From Pseudomonadota bacterium (GTDB taxonomy: Bacteria > Pseudomonadota > Gammaproteobacteria > Xanthomonadales > Xanthomonadaceae): a DNA stretch of 21,166 bases. The DNA is taken from assembly GCA_023444765.1 (NCBI GenBank), contig JAEXLY010000307.1, forward strand, positions 1-21,166. Reading direction: 5' to 3'. Within the stretch, counting starts at the first letter, position 1. Each line of letters begins with the position of its first letter. This document shows, one piece after another, positions 6,836 to 13,835 of this stretch. Below the pieces are notes generated by a model. That model did no database searches. It was not told where the DNA came from and was given only the letters and a program-made list of their open reading frames with translations. The position numbers were made by a program, and so were the translations under genes.

Positions 6836-7240
6836 ATGGCCCTGCTGTTCGCGATCCTGCTGATCGCGCTGGCCTGGGGGCTCGGCGCGTTGCAGCTGTG
6901 GCCGCGCACGCGCTGGGCAGGCGACGTGCTGCCGTGGCTGGGCGGGGCGTTGGCGATCGCGGTCGCGGCCTGCGTGGTGCTCGGCATCGTCGGCATGCTG
7001 TTGCCGCTGGAGTGGCGGACGCCGTCGAACGGACAGGCGCTGCACCGCCTGTTCGGCGAGGGCACGCTGGCGATGCGGCGCACGGACTGGCCCCGGCTCA
7101 ACGCTGCGGCCAATGCCTTCCTCAACCTCGACATCGGCTGGACCCTGCTGGCGCTGTGCCTGGCATCGATGCACGGACTGGTGTTCTGGGCGGGGGTGGC
7201 GGAGCGGCGCCGGCGGAAGACTGCAGCACGTGCACGGTGA
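6836..7240 (+). CDS. Small multi-pass membrane protein of unknown function
   Basis: A 134-residue protein with three likely membrane helices: residues 2-20 (LLFAILLIALAWGLGAL), about 32-57 (LPWLGGALAIAVAACVVLGIVGMLL) and about 98-122 (IGWTLLALCLASMHGLVFWAG). A hydrophilic loop of about 40 residues lies between helices 2 and 3, and the C-terminus is RRRRKTAARAR, so the tail is probably cytoplasmic. I do not recognise the family. The ATG follows GGCAAGGAACCCGTACCG, with AAGGA about 10 bases upstream. It sits 217 bp after the DUF6630 gene and converges with the LysR gene; nothing nearby suggests a function. Confidence 0.7.
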   Translation: MALLFAILLIALAWGLGALQLWPRTRWAGDVLPWLGGALAIAVAACVVLGIVGMLLPLEWRTPSNGQALHRLFGEGTLAMRRTDWPRLNAAANAFLNLDIGWTLLALCLASMHGLVFWAGVAERRRRKTAARAR

Positions 7241-7357
7241 TGCGGTCCGGCCGGTAGAACGCATCGCGGCAGGTCCGATCCGCACGGCAGAAGTACCGCA
7301 GTTCCACAGGTCCATGCCGCATCGGGCGGCGCTGCGGCCTGGAACCGCACGTCGCAC

Positions 7358-8254
7358 CTACTCGAGCGCGCGAAAGCGCCGCACGTGCTCCACCAGCGCG
7401 CGCAGCTTGGGTGGCTGGTTGTGGCGGCCGGGGTAGTAGAGGTAGAAGCCGTCGAACGGAGGCAGGTAATCCTCGAGCAGGGCCACCAGCTCGCCGCTGC
7501 GCAGCCACTGCCTGTAGTTCTCCTCCAGGCCGAAGGTGATCCCGCCGCCGGCCAGCGCGGTGCGCAGCATCAGGCGCAGGTCGTTGGTCGTCACCTGGGC
7601 GCCGACATCGACTTCGAATTCGCGGCCGCCCTCGCTGAACTCCCAGCGGTAGGGCGCGACCTGCGGCGCGGGACGCCAGCCGATGCAGCGGTGGTCCACC
7701 AGTTCGCGCGGATGGCGCGGCCGGCCGTGGCGTTGCACATACGCGGGCGCGGCCACGGCCACCTGCCGCTGGGGGCCGGTGAGCGGCACGGCCACCATGT
7801 CCTGCTCGATCACCTCGCCCAGGCGCACGCCCGCATCGAAACCGCCGGCGACCAGGTCGATGGGATCGTCGCTCACGGTCACGTCGAGTGTGATGTGCGG
7901 ATGCGCCGCGGCGAAGCCGGCGACCAGCGGCCCGGCCAGGAAGCGCTCGGCGATCGAGGACACGTTGACGCGCAACAGGCCGCGCGGCGGGCCGTCGTCC
8001 AGCGCATCTTCCAGCGCGGCGTCGACCGACCGCAGCGGGCCCGAGACCTGGCGAAGCAACCGTTCGCCCGCTTCGGTGAGGCGCACGCTGCGGGTGGAGC
8101 GCTGCACCAGCGCCACGCCCAGGGCGTCTTCGAGCCGGCGGATGCCCTGGCTCACGGCCGAGCGGGTCACGCCCAGGGCATCGGCGGCGGCCCGGAAGCT
8201 GGCGGTCTCGGCGACCGCCAGGAACATGCGCAGCAGGTTGAGGTCGTGGGCCAT
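7358..8254 (-). CDS. LysR-family transcriptional regulator
   Basis: A 298-residue LysR protein. Residues 1-60 hold the winged helix-turn-helix (LNLLRMFLAVAETASFRAAADALGVTRSAVSQGIRRLEDALG, then LVQRSTRSVRLTEAGERLL). Residues about 90-292 form the effector-binding domain (LLRVNVSSIAERFLAGPLVAGFAAAHPHITLDV). The subgroup looks like the CrgA/DmlR branch common in proteobacteria, which often regulates a divergent oxidoreductase. It is divergent from the SDR gene at 8373, and a symmetric T-N11-A site begins one base before its start codon. It probably represses itself and controls the SDR unit; the inducer is unknown. Confidence 0.93.
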   Translation of the reverse strand: MAHDLNLLRMFLAVAETASFRAAADALGVTRSAVSQGIRRLEDALGVALVQRSTRSVRLTEAGERLLRQVSGPLRSVDAALEDALDDGPPRGLLRVNVSSIAERFLAGPLVAGFAAAHPHITLDVTVSDDPIDLVAGGFDAGVRLGEVIEQDMVAVPLTGPQRQVAVAAPAYVQRHGRPRHPRELVDHRCIGWRPAPQVAPYRWEFSEGGREFEVDVGAQVTTNDLRLMLRTALAGGGITFGLEENYRQWLRSGELVALLEDYLPPFDGFYLYYPGRHNQPPKLRALVEHVRRFRALE

Positions 8255-8255
8255 C

Positions 8256-8272
8256 GGTTAGCGACTCTAACC
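8256..8272. promoter_or_regulatory. LysR-type operator between lysR and SDR genes
   Basis: GGTTAG (8256-8261) and CTAACC (8267-8272) form perfect 6-bp inverted arms around a 5-bp spacer. The site contains a T-N11-A core (T8258 to A8270), the classic LysR box. It sits directly upstream of the lysR ATG (8252-8254), a position suited to autorepression. Confidence 0.65.
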
Positions 8273-8372
8273 AATCCATGCAGCAGACGGTGGCTTATCG
8301 CCACGCGACCCGGCCCATAGGGTGTGCAGGCGGCCCCAAGGGCCCGATCACAACCCCACGGAGACCAAGGAC

Positions 8373-9107
8373 ATGAACCACATCCAGGACAAGATCGAGC
8401 TGATCACCGGCGCCAGCAGCGGCATCGGCGATGCCACCGCGCGGCTGCTGGCGCAGCGCGGCGCCACCGTCGTGCTGGGCGCGCGCCGCCTCGACCGGCT
8501 CGATGCGCTGGCCGCCGACATCCGCGCCAACGGCGGCACCGCCAGCGTGCGCGCGCTCGACGTCACCGAACGCGACGACGTGCAGGCGTTCGCCGATCAC
8601 GCGGTCCAGCAGCACGGCCGCATCGACGTGCTGGTCAACAACGCCGGCCTGATGCCGCTCTCGCCGCTGTCCGCGCTGAAGGTGGACGAGTGGGACCGGA
8701 TGATCGACGTGAACATCCGCGGCGTGCTCAACGGCATCGCCGCGGTGCTGCCGGTGATGGAGCGGCAGGGCAGCGGCCACGTGGTCAATGTCTCCTCCAT
8801 CGGCGGCCTGTTCGTGATGCCCACCGCCGCGGTGTACTGCGCCACCAAGTACGCGGTGCGCGCGATCTCCGAGGGCCTGCGCATGGAAAGCGACAGGGTG
8901 CGCGTGACCTGCGTCTACCCGGGCGCGGTGGAGTCGGAACTGGCCAGCACGATCACCCACGCCGAATCGGCGAAGGCGATCGGCGAGTTCCGCCGGATCG
9001 CGCTCGAGCCCGAGGCGATCGCCGGCGCCATCGCGCACGCGATCGGCCAGCCGCCGGAGGTGGACACCACCGACATCGTGGTGCGGCACCTGCGGAGCCC
9101 TGCATGA
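8373..9107 (+). CDS. Short-chain dehydrogenase/reductase (classical SDR)
   Basis: A 244-residue NAD(P)-dependent oxidoreductase with all classical SDR landmarks: T12-GASSGIG (cofactor loop), D63-V after beta-4, N89-N-A-G, catalytic N114, S141/S142, Y155 and K159 (YCATK), and the PG motif (YPGAVESE). An Arg pair after beta-2 (GARRLDRL) points to NADP(H) preference. The substrate is unknown. Y-P-G-A-V-E-S-E-L and the overall length fit the YdfG/serine-dehydrogenase-like branch. The ATG at 8373 follows GGAGACCAAGGAC. It is divergent from lysR and overlaps the next gene by 4 bp, so all three form one regulated unit. Confidence 0.93.
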   Translation: MNHIQDKIELITGASSGIGDATARLLAQRGATVVLGARRLDRLDALAADIRANGGTASVRALDVTERDDVQAFADHAVQQHGRIDVLVNNAGLMPLSPLSALKVDEWDRMIDVNIRGVLNGIAAVLPVMERQGSGHVVNVSSIGGLFVMPTAAVYCATKYAVRAISEGLRMESDRVRVTCVYPGAVESELASTITHAESAKAIGEFRRIALEPEAIAGAIAHAIGQPPEVDTTDIVVRHLRSPA

Positions 9108-9658
9108 GCGGGGTTCGTGGAACGCGCGCGACCGACCTGCCCGCGCGGACCGTCCGCCACTGCATGGCAGGCATCGCCGTGGCCATCTCGTCGACGCTGG
9201 CCGTGCCGGTCGCCGCCTCGACGCGGGCCGAGACCGCTCCCCGCTTCGATGCCGACGCGGGCACCAGGGCAGCAGGCAACGCCGTGCTCGTCCGCGCGGC
9301 GTTCGAAGCCTGGTCGTCCGGCACCGGCAACGTGTTCGATCTGTTGCATGACGACGCGGTCTGGACCGTGGCCGGCGCCAGTCCGGTATCCGGCACCTAC
9401 GCCTCGCGCCGGGACTTCCTGGACCACGCCGTGCAGCCGATCACGGCGCGGCTCGCGACACCGATCGTTCCGGAGCTGCGGCACCTGGTGGCACAGGACG
9501 ACGCCGTGGTGGCCGTGTTCGACGGTGTCGCGACGGCACGCGACGGGACCGTGTACCGCAACAGCTACGCCTGGCACATGGTGCTGGAAGAGGGCAGGGT
9601 CGTCAGGGTGATCGCATTCCTCGATACCTGGACACTGCAGGCGCTGATGGAGCCGTGA
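9104..9658 (+). CDS. Exported NTF2/SnoaL-like protein
   Basis: A 184-residue protein that starts at an ATG overlapping the SDR stop codon (ATGA, 9104-9107), so translation is coupled. The N-terminus has a long basic region and then a hydrophobic stretch MAGIAVAISSTLAVPVAA, a probable Sec signal peptide ending near residue 38. The body is a single NTF2-like/SnoaL-type cone-fold domain: VLVRAAFEAWSSGTGNVFDLLHDDAVWTVAG, a central VAQDDAVVAVFDGVATARDGTVY, and YAWHMVLEEGRVVRVIAFLDTW. Such domains act as small-molecule binders or isomerases. A secreted version coupled to a cytoplasmic SDR is unusual, and its substrate cannot be inferred. Confidence 0.82.
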   Translation: MSGVRGTRATDLPARTVRHCMAGIAVAISSTLAVPVAASTRAETAPRFDADAGTRAAGNAVLVRAAFEAWSSGTGNVFDLLHDDAVWTVAGASPVSGTYASRRDFLDHAVQPITARLATPIVPELRHLVAQDDAVVAVFDGVATARDGTVYRNSYAWHMVLEEGRVVRVIAFLDTWTLQALMEP

Positions 9659-9849
9659 CCGGCGCCGGTCCTTGGAACGGCCACCGGTCGGGTCGGCACA
9701 CCCGGCCGGATGCCAGCGCCGATGGAGCCCCGACGGCCAGGCCCCGGACCGGACCGGACAGGTCCAGGTCGCCGGCCTCGCGGCGATGCCAGGTGCCGGT
9801 CGCCGTGTCATCGTCTGGCACCACGACCGCCCACGGCACCGCGCGCGAC

Positions 9850-10767
9850 TCAGCCCTGCAGCCGCTGCAGCACGACATGCCACGCCGGCAGCGTCGCCAT
9901 CGCCAGCACGATGCCGTAGCCGACCAAGGCCGCCGCCAGTCGCGGCGCCATGCGGTGCGAGATCGCCAGCGCCGCGGCGGTGACCATGGTCGGCATCGCC
10001 GATTCCAGCACCGCGACCTGGCGCATGGCCCCGGTCATGCCGAAGCCCAATGCGAGGGCCAGCGCCAGCGCCGGCAGCAGCAACAGCTTGAGCCCCAGCC
10101 CAAGCGCCAGCGGCCCGACCTCGTCGCGCGGCAGGCGCAGCTGGATCGTCAGCCCCACCGCCAGCATCACCAGCATCAGCATCACCCCGGCCAGCCGGTC
10201 GAGTGCGGCGGCGATCCACGCCGGCGGATGCTCGGGCATCAGGGTCAGGCCAAGCACCAGCGCCCATATCGGGGGAAAACGCAGGATACGCAGCGCGATC
10301 ATGCGCGCCGTGGGCGGGGCGTCGCCACCATAGCGCGCCAGCACCAGCAGGCCGAGCGTGGACAGCATCACGAAGGTGCCGAACTGGTCGTAGACCACGG
10401 CGTAGGGCAACGCATCCGCGCCGAGCAACGCCTGGATCATCGGATAGCCGATGAAACTGGTATTGCCCAGCATGGTGCACATCAGCAGCACGCCCAGCTC
10501 ATCGCGGCGCATCCGCATGCGTGGTGCGAGCATGCGCAGCAGGGCCCAGCTGGCCGCGGCCAGCAACCACGGCACCAGCACCAGGCCCAGCAGGCCCGGC
10601 TCGAAGCGCAGCTTCGGCACGTACACCAGGATCGCCGCCGGCAGGCAGACGTACAGCACCACCAGGTTCAGCGTCTCCGCCGCGCCCTCGGGAAACACCC
10701 GCAGGCGCGCGAACAGCATGCCCAGCGCCAGCATGGCGAGCATCAGGGCGAAGGCATCGAAGGCCAT
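9850..10767 (-). CDS. AEC-family (auxin efflux carrier-like) transporter
   Basis: A 305-residue inner-membrane protein with about ten hydrophobic helices arranged as two five-helix halves around a basic loop (ARYGGDAPPTARMIALRILRFPP). Family marks are LNLVVLYVCLPAAIL in the first half, the substrate-site segment LLMCTMLGNTSFIGYPMIQALLG, and AVLESAMPTMVTAAALA in the second half. AEC proteins export or import organic anions such as malate or malonate in bacteria, despite the auxin name. The length is normal. It converges with the NTF2-like gene (191 bp apart) and stands alone. Confidence 0.9.
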   Translation of the reverse strand: MAFDAFALMLAMLALGMLFARLRVFPEGAAETLNLVVLYVCLPAAILVYVPKLRFEPGLLGLVLVPWLLAAASWALLRMLAPRMRMRRDELGVLLMCTMLGNTSFIGYPMIQALLGADALPYAVVYDQFGTFVMLSTLGLLVLARYGGDAPPTARMIALRILRFPPIWALVLGLTLMPEHPPAWIAAALDRLAGVMLMLVMLAVGLTIQLRLPRDEVGPLALGLGLKLLLLPALALALALGFGMTGAMRQVAVLESAMPTMVTAAALAISHRMAPRLAAALVGYGIVLAMATLPAWHVVLQRLQG

Positions 10768-11104
10768 GCGATGGCGACGTGTCGTGGGGGGAGGAGGCCA
10801 TCATAGGGGCCGCGGCCTGGCGCGCCATTCGCCATTGGGCGCAGCACAGTGAGCCCTAGTGACCGGGTGGCATCGGGAACGTGGAGCCTACGCTGACGGG
10901 CGTCGCTGGATCCGGCCTCGGGGACGGAAGCCCGCGACCCCAGTTCCATGAAATCGTCCCTGGCCGTTCTCCACAGCCTGCACCTGTATCGCGGCGATGA
11001 CAGGGTCCGCTGTGAGCCGTAACGGGGCGCATCAGTCCGGAGCGGCTGGTGACGGCAACGACTGGCTGCTCCGCACCGCGGGCGACTCATCCTGACCGTG
11101 GACT
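10768..11104. other. Gap without a recognisable gene
   Basis: The 337 bp upstream of the AEC gene hold no reading frame with coding character on either strand and no recognisable RNA gene. The left part must contain the transporter promoter (minus strand), but I see no convincing -35/-10 pair. The lower GC and irregular frames suggest old, decayed sequence beside the IS3 remnant. Confidence 0.5.
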
Positions 11105-11126
11105 GCAGGTCATGGTGGTGACCTGC
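11105..11126. repeat. 8-bp inverted repeat at the probable IS3 left end
   Basis: GCAGGTCA (11105-11112) and TGACCTGC (11119-11126) are perfect inverted arms around TGGTGG. The right arm, TGACCTGC, resembles the terminal sequence of many IS3-family elements and lies 67 bp before the orfA start, a usual distance. It may be the IS terminus inserted beside a similar sequence, or an unrelated palindrome. Confidence 0.4.
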
Positions 11127-11580
11127 CTGCGATATTCGGACCGGTTGAAGGTTGAGAAGATGGCTCCCGACAGAGCGAGGAGGCCATGCGCAAGTCCCGA
11201 TTCACCGAAGACCAGATGGGCAAGATCCACCGCGGGGCCGGCAAGGCGCCGGTTGCGGATGTTGCCAGGAAGCGCGGCGTCGGCGAGCAGACGCTGTTCG
11301 TGTGGCGGAAGCGATACGGCCAGATGGAAGCGGTCGACGCGAAGCAGCTGCGCGGCCTGCAGCAGGAGAACGCGCGGCTGGAGAAGCTGCTGGCCGAGCG
11401 GACCTCGGGATCGCGGTCATGAAGGAGGTCACCGCAAGAAAGTGGTGAGGGCGCCGGCGCGGCGCGCCCTGGTCCCGGTACTGGTCGATCGCGGAGTCAG
11501 CCAACGCCGTGTCTGCGCTTCTGGGCGTGCCGCGCTCGACGCTCGGCTACATCACCACCCAGCCATCCAAGGATGCATCG
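11119..11580 (+). mobile_element. Truncated IS3-family insertion sequence
   Basis: The segment holds a candidate left terminus (TGACCTGC), a leader with GAGGAGG, orfA, and the beginning of orfB, then stops after about 46 orfB codons, where an unrelated array of 14-bp units begins. No right terminus is visible. The lost orfB catalytic core (DDE) means the element cannot move on its own. Confidence 0.65.
11186..11578 (+). pseudogene. IS3-family transposase orfA/orfB remnant, two frameshifts and truncation
   Basis: OrfA starts at the ATG 11186 with MRKSRFTEDQMGKIHRGAGK, the HTH_Tnp_1 start, and continues through VWRKRYGQMEAVDAKQLRGLQQENARLEKLLAER, a helix with leucine-zipper character. The frame then breaks: the expected continuation DLGIAVMKEVTARKW is in the +1 frame (11399-11448), which implies loss of one base near 11402. 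OrfB begins around the GTG at 11441 (VVRAPARRALVPVLVDRGVSQRRVC) and breaks again near 11515; ALLGVPRSTLGYITTQPSKDA follows in another frame. Nothing of the rve catalytic domain remains. The gene is dead. Confidence 0.8.
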
Positions 11581-11595
11581 GTGGAAATTGTCCCT

Positions 11596-11639
11596 GACAC
11601 CTTTATTCGGACACCTTTATTCGCCGACACCTTTGTTCG
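11596..11639. repeat. Three tandem copies of a 14-bp unit (GACACCTTTATTCG)
   Basis: Units lie at 11596-11609 and 11610-11623 (identical, directly abutting) and at 11626-11639 (one A-to-G change, after a 2-bp insert). The first is preceded by TTGTCCCT, giving TTGTCCCTGACACCTTTAT at 11588-11606. A near copy of this 19-mer occurs at 19178-19196 and its first 12 bases at 12434-12445. The array separates the IS3 remnant from the stop codon of the next minus-strand gene, 3 bp away. Confidence 0.85.
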
Positions 11640-11642
11640 CCC

Positions 11643-12407
11643 TTATTTCGGAACTGGAAGCCCGGGCGCGAACGACAGCCCATCCCCGACATCGTCGATG
11701 CACAGGCGCGGGTTCGCGGCCAGGCGCGCCGGCTGCGCTTCACGATCCACGTCGTCCTCGACGCTGCCCGAGCGGATCCAGCCGCGGCCGGTGAGGTAGT
11801 TCACGCTCGTGGTCGTGATCTCGCCCGAGGCACGATGCAGATGCATCTCGTCATAGCCGACCAGACGCATGCAGCCGCCCTCGAGGCGGAACGTGTACGC
11901 CACCTGGCGCGTGGTCCAGGTGCCGGCACTGGCCCAGCTGCGCAAGGCCACAGACCAGGTCCGGTTCGGGCGGATGGCCACGGCAGTGCCTGGATCATCG
12001 TCGAAGACATCGTCCATCACCGGTGACTCCGGACGCGGCACCAGGCGATGGTTGCGCATCACCTGCCGCCAGCTGCCGTCGGGTTGCGCCAGCGCCGCGA
12101 CCAGCATGCGCGGATTGGTATCGAAGCGCGCAGGGCCGAGGCCGTCGTTGTCGATCACACTGGCCGGATCGTCCATGCGCAGCACCAACAGGGCGTCCCC
12201 CCGCTCATCTGCATCCAGCCGGCCTCGCGCGAGGTGTTCGAGTCGCCAGCCTGACGGCACGAAGCCCTCAAGGCTTGCGGCGCGTTCGACGATAGCGGGA
12301 TAGGACACCTCGGGAAGCTCGACGCCACGCCCGGGCACGGGCAGCAGGCAGCACGCGGCGGCGGCGGCCAGGAGCGGCGGTGGTGGACGTCGGGCCACGA
12401 GGTTCAT
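11643..12407 (-). CDS. Exported protein of unknown function
   Basis: A 254-residue protein. The N-terminus (NLVARRPPPPLLAAAAACCLLPVPGRG) is a signal peptide; the tandem Cys could make it a lipoprotein, though AAAC is a poor lipobox. The mature part is beta-rich and recalls FG-GAP/VCBS-like secreted proteins in the segment LARGRLDADERGDALLVLRMDDP, followed by DNDGLGPARFDTNPRMLVAALAQPDGSWRQVMRN. Later blocks are TTRQVAYTFRLEGGCMRLVGYDEMHLHRASGE and NYLTGRGWIRSGSVEDDVDRE. I do not know its function. The start at 12407 follows AAGGA, about 9 bases upstream; a longer in-frame version from 12473 lacks support. Its stop (TAA) is 3 bp from the 14-bp repeat array. Confidence 0.8.
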   Translation of the reverse strand: MNLVARRPPPPLLAAAAACCLLPVPGRGVELPEVSYPAIVERAASLEGFVPSGWRLEHLARGRLDADERGDALLVLRMDDPASVIDNDGLGPARFDTNPRMLVAALAQPDGSWRQVMRNHRLVPRPESPVMDDVFDDDPGTAVAIRPNRTWSVALRSWASAGTWTTRQVAYTFRLEGGCMRLVGYDEMHLHRASGEITTTSVNYLTGRGWIRSGSVEDDVDREAQPARLAANPRLCIDDVGDGLSFAPGLPVPK

Positions 12408-12433
12408 GCCAACTGTCCTTGCGTACGGAGGAG

Positions 12434-12703
12434 TTGTCCCTGACATCATTCTTTGCCAGGGGATTGTATGCACACGTCGCGGCGAACGGCCGCCTGGACT
12501 CCGTGCTGGCAGCGCGCCGGATGACGGAATGGGAGCCGGCCTGGTCGCAGGTCGAGCTGGAGGTGGGCGAGGTCACCAACCACGGGTTGGAGGGGGACGC
12601 CTTTGGATCGAAGCAGTTCGAGGCGATGCCCGGGACCCACGTCGTGCACGTCACGCCGGCCTTGAGCAGGCCGATCCCCGGACAGGTGGAGGGGCATCGG
12701 CGG
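12434..12703 (+). pseudogene. Unidentified coding-like fragment
   Basis: One plus-strand frame in this 334-bp gap has strongly GC-biased third positions from about 12470 to 12690. It reads LYAHVAANGRLDSVLAARR, TEWEPAWSQVELEVGEVTNHGLEGDAF and AMPGTHVVHVTPAL. The frame remains open further, but the codon bias fades after about 12700. I recognise no family, no ribosome site precedes it, and its left edge carries the dispersed sequence TTGTCCCTGACA (12434-12445). The best reading is a leftover piece of a gene brought in or cut by rearrangement. It could instead be a small real gene or chance. Confidence 0.3.
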
Positions 12704-12741
12704 ACGCGACCGCCAGTCCAGCGCGTCCGCCGCATCCTTTC

Positions 12742-13125
12742 TCAGGACGCCGCCGCCCTCCTGGCGCGCGCCCGCAGCACCATGCAGTAACCCGCGGTCA
12801 CCGCGATGCCCGCGATGACCGCGGCCGATCCAGCCGCGACCGCCACCGGGACCGGCGCGAATGCCCAGAGCCCGGCGTAGGCCAGGCCGCTCAGCACCAT
12901 CGACCATCCGCCTGCGCGCTTGACCTTCGCGACCGCCACGCTGGGCGCAGCAGCCTTGGGCAGGCGGTTGCCGATCCAGGCGATCACCAGGCCGTTGAGC
13001 CCGATCACCACGCGGGTGGCCGTGTCCTGGTCGAGGTAGCCGTGCTTGCGCGCGTAACTGGCGGCAAGCGCAACGACGATGATGCCGGCCGCCCAGGCGA
13101 CATATCCGGCGAGTTCCCTGTTCAT
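12742..13125 (-). CDS. SdpI-like four-helix membrane protein
   Basis: A 127-residue protein with four likely membrane helices, about residues 7-24 (GYVAWAAGIIVVALAASY), 36-52, 72-91 and 93-117. Between helices 2 and 3 lies IGNRLPKAAAP, followed by KRAGGWSMVLSGL, which recalls the GN-LP segment of SdpI/YhfL proteins. In Bacillus, SdpI is the membrane immunity protein and signal sensor for the SdpC toxin and sequesters the repressor SdpR. The match here is partial, so function is inferred mainly from the partner. Its ATG overlaps the stop of the SdpR-family gene (13122-13125), so the two are coupled. No toxin gene resembling SdpC is in the window. Confidence 0.75.
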   Translation of the reverse strand: MNRELAGYVAWAAGIIVVALAASYARKHGYLDQDTATRVVIGLNGLVIAWIGNRLPKAAAPSVAVAKVKRAGGWSMVLSGLAYAGLWAFAPVPVAVAAGSAAVIAGIAVTAGYCMVLRARARRAAAS

Positions 13126-13421
13126 CGCGACGCCCTCTTTCTGCCCGGTGCCGGCATCTTTTCGCCGACGCCGAAGGAGTGGACGAAGCCCATCAGCGCC
13201 TCCTCGAGCACCGAGAGCTTCAAGTGGTAGATCACGGACTTTCCAGACTTCTCGGCGTGGACCAGATCGGCATCCCGCAACACTGCGAAGTGCGCGGACA
13301 TCGTCGGCTTGGACACGTCGAACTGGTCGCTCAGCTCGCCAGCACTCATCGGACCGCCGCGCAGCAGCTGCAGCACGCGGCGGCGCGTGGGATCGGAGAG
13401 GGCTTTGAACACCTGGCTCAT
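13122..13421 (-). CDS. SdpR-family ArsR-type autorepressor
   Basis: A 99-residue winged-helix repressor. It begins MSQVFKALSDPTRRRVLQLL, the standard SdpR opening, followed by AGELSDQFDVSKPTMSAHFAVLRDADLVHAEKSGKSVIYHL, which covers the recognition helix and wing. There are no metal-binding cysteines of the ArsR/SmtB type, as usual for the SdpR branch. It is the first gene of a two-gene operon with the membrane protein downstream. A perfect 20-bp palindrome covers the -10 region of its promoter, 4 bp from the start codon, so strong autorepression is expected. Confidence 0.92.
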   Translation of the reverse strand: MSQVFKALSDPTRRRVLQLLRGGPMSAGELSDQFDVSKPTMSAHFAVLRDADLVHAEKSGKSVIYHLKLSVLEEALMGFVHSFGVGEKMPAPGRKRASR

Positions 13422-13425
13422 GATG

Positions 13426-13456
13426 CGATAGTTAGCTAACTATCGAATTGTGTCAA
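13426..13456 (-). promoter_or_regulatory. Promoter and 20-bp palindromic operator of the sdpR-like operon
   Basis: CGATAGTTAGCTAACTATCG at 13426-13445 is perfectly self-complementary. On the minus strand a consensus -35 TTGACA (13456-13451) is followed, after 16 bp, by TAACTA (13434-13429) as the -10, so the palindrome covers the -10 region. A bound dimer would block RNA polymerase. Confidence 0.85.
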
Positions 13457-13778
13457 GTATGACCGGCAGCCGTCCGTCGGGCGGCGACGCGAGGGCCGGC
13501 GGCCAGTGCCAGGGAACCGCGCCGCTCGACCCTATCGGCGAAGGTCGCTGTGTTCGATGCTGAGCCGCGGGCCAAACTGCGATGGCAAGCCGGCCCGCTC
13601 GATTCCATTGATCGGCGCGGCCCGCCTGTCCATCACCGCGGGTATCGCGTTCGGCGAGCTTCGAGGGGCGTGGTGGCGGCACCCCTGCTCCATCACGCGC
13701 GCCTTACGAATTCCGGGCACGCAGGACGATCTGCGGTGCCCACGCTGCCGGTTGCCTGATCCAGCCGGTAGGTCTCCG
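13446..13778. other. Gap without a protein gene; possible small plus-strand transcript
   Basis: No frame here has coding character or resembles a known family. The flanking genes are both on the minus strand: sdpR reads away from the gap and the hydrolase reads into it. The only clear signal is a plus-strand terminator at the right end (13779-13802), which would fit an unannotated small RNA. The hydrolase transcript must also end in this gap. Confidence 0.4.
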
Positions 13779-13802
13779 GCGCGCGACGCGCTTTCTTTTT
13801 TT
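13779..13802 (+). terminator. Orphan rho-independent terminator, plus strand
   Basis: GCGCG (13779-13783), loop CGA, CGCGC (13787-13791), then TTTCTTTTTTT (13792-13802). The long T tract is strand-specific, so it should end a plus-strand transcript, yet no plus-strand gene precedes it for several kilobases. The stem is short (5 bp) but all GC. Confidence 0.55.
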
Positions 13803-13835
13803 CCGCTGACGCCGCGCCCGCACGGGCGGCACCGA

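Noticed and set aside
8915..10480. 521-codon minus-strand open frame across the SDR, NTF2-like and AEC genes
   Set aside because: It crosses three recognisable genes and has low-complexity Ala/Gly/Arg content without any domain.
12446..12907. Minus-strand open frame extending from the SdpI-like gene region into the gap
   Set aside because: It overlaps the SdpI-like gene in another frame and has no hydrophobic or domain pattern.
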